In this document: positions 59,266 through 64,000 of the stretch, piece by piece
How positions within the stretch are numbered: the stretch's first letter is position 1
Layout of the letters: every line of letters starts with the position of its first letter
Origin: Epiperipatus broadwayi
Lineage: Eukaryota > Onychophora > Udeonychophora > Euonychophora > Peripatidae
Assembly: GCA_028023455.1 (NCBI GenBank)
Contig: JAQFVV010006203.1
Span: 13,370,348-13,434,347, forward strand
Direction of reading: 5' to 3'
DNA: 64,000 nucleotides
Translations under genes and position numbers: made by a program
Notes under the pieces: generated by a model
The model's database searches: none
Told to the model about the DNA's origin: nothing
What the model saw: the letters and a program-made list of their open reading frames with translations, nothing else

Positions 59266-59760
59266 AAAAAAAAAAAAAATTCAATACACTAAACAAATAA
59301 ATACCAGTTCAGACTTTGTCAGAACTACAAAACCATTAATTATATAAAAATGACTAAATAATTTATATTAACAAAATTTGTTATTAATCTTCAAGCTTCT
59401 ATATTCAGCAACTTCAAATTAACATCAATATTGTGAACAGTTGTATTTTCCACTCTTGGTTATGTTCAGTATTCCAATTTTTAATTATAGAAATGGAGAC
59501 AAATAGTAATAGCGCCAAAGTCTGATTAATATGATTATTATACTGATTAAACTTACAATTGATCCTTTATTAGCACATAATCATGATAATTATAACTTTT
59601 AAATAACTTCACTATTAACAATTAACGTTGGTTTTTAAAGGTTTTTTTCAAATAATGTAATATATATTAACATTATTCTTTAAACACACTATTATGGTCA
59701 AAAGTAAAACATAAATAACTCTTAAAATGTGTTACATGCATATATCATGCCTAACTATTT
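59266..59760. other. AT-rich DNA, nothing recognised
   Basis: No gene or repeat was recognised. Confidence 0.5.
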
Positions 59761-59769
59761 TGAATATAT

Positions 59770-59832
59770 GTGATAACTTGGGTCAACTGATTGAGACAGG
59801 TTTCATGTTAAAATATATCTTGGAATCATTTA
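59770..59832 (+). ncRNA. Decayed hammerhead copy F
   Basis: GTGATAAC-TTGGGTCAA-CTGATTGA-GACAGGTTTCATGTT-AAAATATATC-TTGGAATCATTTATTTT aligns along its length with copy E. The core has an extra T (CTGATTGA), stem II no longer pairs well and the G of GAAA is changed. Stem I GTCAA/TTGGA-ATCAT is still recognisable. It is probably an old, inactive copy. Confidence 0.5.
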
Positions 59833-59839
59833 TTTTCCT

Positions 59840-61629
59840 TTTCATATAATTCACTTACCATTTATATCCCATTAATCGCCTACACTGTGTAGACACATCA
59901 CTAGGATTATGATATTGTTATAAGATATTGAAAGCATGCTTAGCATATTATATTAAATATATAAGAATCTCACTCAAGGGAATTTGTATATCTCACATCC
60001 CATTAATTTATTTTCAAGCTTTTCTTAATTTTCATCTCCAAGTACTCTTATCTAAATATTAACTAATATGAATGTCTTGTTATTTGAAGAAATTCATAAA
60101 TCATTTATTTCTCACAAAAAAATGTTTACCACATCTCGCTTTCCTTATTCTTCTTTTGGACATTTTTCAAGCTTTAATTTGTTTTTAGCCTCTTTTAAAT
60201 TTTATAAAAATATATGTCTCTCTAGATGCAATTCCTTTTAGATATACATAGAATCAGTAGGATTATATCTTCTACTATAATATAAAATAATGATGCCAAT
60301 AAAGTAATGACAGAAATATATACTGTACAAATAGATAATTCTAACATAAGTTACATTCATAAATTGATAATCAAAAAATATTTGTAAAAGATTTTAACCG
60401 TAATTTATATTTGTTCCAAATATTTTTCTAAAACCAAATCTATTTATTCTACTCCAAAATAACTTATTATAAATAGATGAAGGTGTTATAGTACTTTCCT
60501 ATCGACATATGTAATACTATTAGTATCTGGCATCATTGATTATTCAATCTCACAACAGATGACTCTGAAAAAGATATTTGCTACTATTAGCATATGTATA
60601 TAAACGAAGATAATTAATAGTTCATAAAATTCTGTACTTATAAATTTTAAATTTAGATCACTAAACAATTTCCTAGGATTTTCAATAGTTATAAGTATTG
60701 ATAAAAGATTTTTTTTACAAGTTTCTTTATCTTTTCCATCAATTTTGAGTTTAGTTAAATTTAAAATAGCCCACTACTAGATAAAGATCTCTACAATAAC
60801 CTTCAATCAAGTAACAGTGAAGAAGCCTTCACAGAGGCTTATCTGTTGTTCAATGGTGACGGGTTGTTTGTTATTACGTCCATATTTTAATCTCTAGCTA
60901 ACTAAATACTTATTTTATTCATATTCAAACCACATCAAAAGCAATATGAAATTTAGTAACACCTCGAAGCTAAAATCATCAAATCACTATAGTATTTCAT
61001 CTATGAATTATGATAATCAAAATAATAGCTGCTACTTTATAGTCTGAAGAAATAAATAAAATTTATATTTTTGCTTATAAATAATATATTGTAAAAATAG
61101 ATTTACAATTCAAAATTAGACTATTTCTTATTTTTACAAAAAACTAATAGAAAGTGGTTAAATGTTCTCATTCACAGTAACGTAACAGGTCAGTATTTCC
61201 AATGTTTTTTTCACTTGCAGATTCTTGACAATCCATTTTCATAAATTGTACTATCACATCAGCAAGGTGGTGGTAATTAATATAGTTATCATTATTTTAA
61301 ATTTATATCTTCTCATTGTAAACAAATAGCCCAAAAATAAAATTAAAAAGCATACAATAAATAAGCTGGATATAAGTTTACCTTTAAAATTCTATTTATA
61401 GTGAGTTCAAATAAATGTCACAGGTAAAAAAAAATTACATCAATTTTTTTTTTTTTTCACTTTTAAATGTTCTGATTCAAATATCTAAGAGTTTGTGCAA
61501 CCCAGATTAGGAATCACAGGTACTCATTGCATATTTAATTATATTTAAATATAGTAGTAATTTTTCCTTCGTTGTATGTGCATATGCTTTACAATAGTTC
61601 TATTCCAATGGTTCTATTCCATTTTATTT
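59840..61629. other. AT-rich DNA, no gene recognised
   Basis: Nothing recognised beyond AT-rich sequence and short T runs. Confidence 0.5.
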
Positions 61630-61848
61630 AGCAGAGTGTACTTTCCGTGACAAACACCACAATCAGCTCTCATGTTTCATAGTATTGCTGTTTTATTTAT
61701 CCATCTTGATTATTCATATTGTGTAAATCAGTTTATTTAAATATTCCATCTATGTGATAAGTGAATACTATTTTCTCTTTTATTTATCATGTTTTTGTAG
61801 TTAGTTATGACCCAAGTTTCTTTACTTTTTCAATAGTCACATTTTATG

Positions 61849-61950
61849 CATTCCAAGTTGACAAACCATGAATCAAAGCTATGACCATATGGCTTTTCAT
61901 GGTCTTAGAACATGGACTTATTGGGTTGTCTTTAGTACGCTTATATAAAT
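61849..61950 (+). pseudogene. Decayed inverted copy of the exon-like segment
   Basis: After a ttcaatag acceptor-like site the + strand reads TFYAFQVDKP, a TGA stop in place of the Trp codon, IKAMTIWLFMVLEHGLI, and ends at a weak gtacgc donor. It mirrors the intact segment at 62275-62379 with one stop and several substitutions. Confidence 0.6.
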
Positions 61951-62274
61951 ATTTGTGCTACACTATTCTGACTGTGATGTTAATTCTTGATTCATCATAT
62001 ATAGCTTTTCAACCTGGGCTATTTCACTACAACCACAAGATGATACAAAGTCCTATTCTAAAACTAGTGAATAAAACAAACAAACAGCCAAAATAAACAT
62101 GAACACTAACAAATCTCAATAGGCTGGTAAATAACCCATAAGATAGATTACAAAAGGAAGAGACTCTGCAGATAGTACGTGAAGTCTAGATCCAGGTTTG
62201 CACATTCTTATATTATAGTGAATCAAGGACCAAAATCACAACTAGAATAGCATAGCATATTTATATAAGCTTAC

Positions 62275-62379
62275 CAAAGACAATCAGGAATATAAGTCCA
62301 TCTTCTAGGACCACGAAAGACAAAATGGTCATAGCTTTGATCCACGGTCTGTCAACTTGGAATGCATAGAATGTGTCAA
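62275..62379 (-). CDS. Exon-like segment, unknown membrane protein
   Basis: The - strand has a strong acceptor (ctttttcag) at 62380 and a donor (gtaagc) starting at 62274, bracketing 105 nt, phase 1 at both ends. The reading is DTFYAFQVDRPWIKAMTILS then FVVLEDGLIFLIVF, free of stops, with a hydrophobic stretch of about 20 residues (MTILSFVVLEDGLIFLIVF) that could span a membrane. I do not recognise the family. No neighbouring exons of the same gene were identified on either side, so this may be one exon of a long-intron gene running leftward on the - strand, or part of a repeat. Confidence 0.45.
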
Positions 62380-62590
62380 CTGAAAAAGAAAAGTAAAATA
62401 AGCTTGATTTATAGCTGATCATAAAAATATAATAAATAAACGAGAAAATGACATTCAATTATCACACAAATGAATATTTAAATAAACCGATTTATATAAT
62501 ACGAATAATCAAGATGGATTATAAATAAAGCAGCAACACTATGAAACGAGAGCTATGATTATGATGTTTGTCATCGAAAGTGCAATAAAG

Positions 62591-64000
62591 AAATAAAACC
62601 ACTTCATAATACATATGCAAAGAATTATATTCATATATTATCCATAAAAAAAAAACTATTATTAATTTATTGATTTTAATAATAGTTTTTATAAGTATTA
62701 TGAAATAGATATTTAATAAAATTGATTACAATCTAAAAATAATTAAACTTGAGCATTTTATATTCCTTAATTTTTGTCTTTGAAATATGCATTTAATTTC
62801 AATAAAAGTTCTTTGTATAAAAGTTATATGATTTTAAAAATGGCGAATCTTGAAACTGATACTAGCTATTGTACCGGTCAGAATTGTATGTTCGTCTAAC
62901 AAGAGCTAGCATCTAGGCAAAAGTACCTCAAATCCAATCATGTGCAAGATACATGAATCAGGAACAATCATGAAATCTGCCTTCTTGCCTATTTTCCAGA
63001 TCTATAACATTACGAACAACATTTCTGATGATAACATGAAATTTTATTTATTCCTGTCCTGGAGCAACAGCGGAGAAACAAGAGATCTACAGCGAAAAAT
63101 AATACTACTAGACTTCGAACCCCAGCCCCCAACAGAATGAAATAGCTTAAGATTATAATTAGGCTTTTCATAAAGTTCATTAATAAATCTAGAAATTGGC
63201 CTAAGGTCAGTGGAAACCAGCTATATATAATGCAATTTAATTAAACATGTGTATGCATAAATCATGAGGCAAAGCAGACTTAAGTAATAATTATATAGTT
63301 AATAATTTATTAATATTAGAAAAATGAATAAACATTTAATTTAACAAACACTTGCGAATCTATTTATATATGACACAACTAGAATTATGGGTTTCACGTG
63401 ACTGTTGATTTGTGTATTGAAGGAATTACATAATAATAGCACATAAATTAATGATTAAGTAATACACAAATCTGCAATTGAATACGATGATAAAAAAATG
63501 TACATATAGTCAAAAAATGCGGCTTAATATGCTAACAGTAGATACCAATTTTACCATATTATAACTTGGATGCTATGATTATTTTTATGAAAAATAAATG
63601 ACCTTAAAATAGATAACTGAGATATAAATTACATCAATTTATTATGGATCATTTGAACCACGTACGAAAATATTTTATAATTTACATTATTCACTTCAAT
63701 AGTCATTAGAGCTTGAAATGTTTAAACAGAAAAGTTATTTGTATTTTATTCTATTCTTTTCTGACTGGAAAAGATTTACTTAGCATTATTTGTTAGCACA
63801 CTCAGCATTGTCTCAATGAGAGGGCGGGTAGCTTAAATAAGCTTTAAAATGACATTACCTAACTTATAATATAAATGAAAATATGAGATGGATTTAGAGC
63901 TCATGGAATTACGTCTTACAGATTTAAAATAGGCAAATATAAAATATTAAATAAGAATCACGGTGCTGACTAAATCATAATGCTAGAATAGATTGAGTCC
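62591..64000. other. AT-rich DNA at the right edge
   Basis: There is a small AT-only hairpin at 62652-62691 (AAAACTATTATTAAT ... TTAATAATAGTTTT). A 66-residue reading frame at 62940-63140 has no recognisable motif. No gene was assigned. Confidence 0.5.

Larger units (their letters stand above)
61630..62590. repeat. Large inverted duplication, ~390-bp arms
   Basis: The left arm (61630-62018) is the reverse complement of the right arm (62193-62590), with about 75-80% identity by eye and a spacer of about 175 bp. Shared phrases include GACAAACA-CA-AATCA-AGCTCTC, CATCTTGATTATTC, TTTATTTAAATATTC and ATGCATTCCAAGTTGACA. Conservation is highest over a 105-bp exon-like segment (see 62275-62379). No 8-bp or TA target duplication was identified. 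It could be a fold-back transposon or an inverted duplication of part of a host gene. Confidence 0.85.

Noticed and set aside
63020-63065. CTGATGATAACATGAAA resembling a hammerhead core
   Set aside because: Stem II would be too short, and there is no stem I pairing after the GAAA.

Overview
This is an AT-rich, intron-bearing metazoan nuclear DNA window built around one recognisable host gene, the cytosolic ribosomal protein eL6 gene (RPL6) on the + strand. Three exons are visible: 2707-2849, 29255-29629 and 30916-31077. The introns between them are 26.4 kb and 1.3 kb. The C-terminus (HP-K ... PHRMIF) looks more like arthropod eL6 than vertebrate eL6, and the transposon content also fits an invertebrate with a large, repeat-rich genome. 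I cannot name the species. No bacterial-style operons, CRISPR arrays, rRNA genes or complete tRNA genes were seen.

Almost everything else is mobile DNA at various stages of decay. Left flank (1-2700): a degraded hAT transposase on the - strand. RPL6 intron 1 (2850-29254): a 478-bp hAT MITE with a perfect 8-bp target duplication; several copies of a small repeat carrying a type I hammerhead ribozyme (near 7.3, 11.95, 17.7-17.9 and 18.3 kb); a T-rich tandem array (12.6-13.45 kb); a 2.63-kb terminal-inverted-repeat element full of internal repeats (family X, copy 1); a 19.3-kb fold-back; and a piggyBac transposase remnant split by a 2.2-kb element (family Y, copy 1). Right of RPL6: a second, better preserved hAT transposase remnant (32.8-34.7 kb) with a small MITE inside it; X copy 2 in inverted orientation (35.1-37.6 kb); a 72-bp minisatellite (38.6 kb); two inverted copies of a TA-flanked MITE (family Z, 42.1 and 45.1 kb); Y copy 2, inverted (46.7-48.9 kb); a near-perfect 128-bp-arm palindrome (50.8 kb); a 5'-truncated Penelope-like element with RT and GIY-YIG parts (51.5-52.8 kb); two LINE remnants (RTE-like at 55.6 kb, Jockey-like at 57.5-59.3 kb); another decayed hammerhead copy (59.8 kb); and an inverted duplication at 61.6-62.6 kb whose right arm holds an intact exon-like segment.

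The most interesting signal is the hammerhead repeat. The copy at 18281-18341 has all helices and nearly all core bases of a minimal type I hammerhead ribozyme. Two decayed copies lie head-to-tail with a 163-bp period, which is the architecture of animal retrozymes (small non-autonomous elements that make circular RNAs). A Penelope-like element, the kind of element known to carry such ribozymes, lies in the same window. Families X, Y and Z are each present as two copies in opposite orientation.
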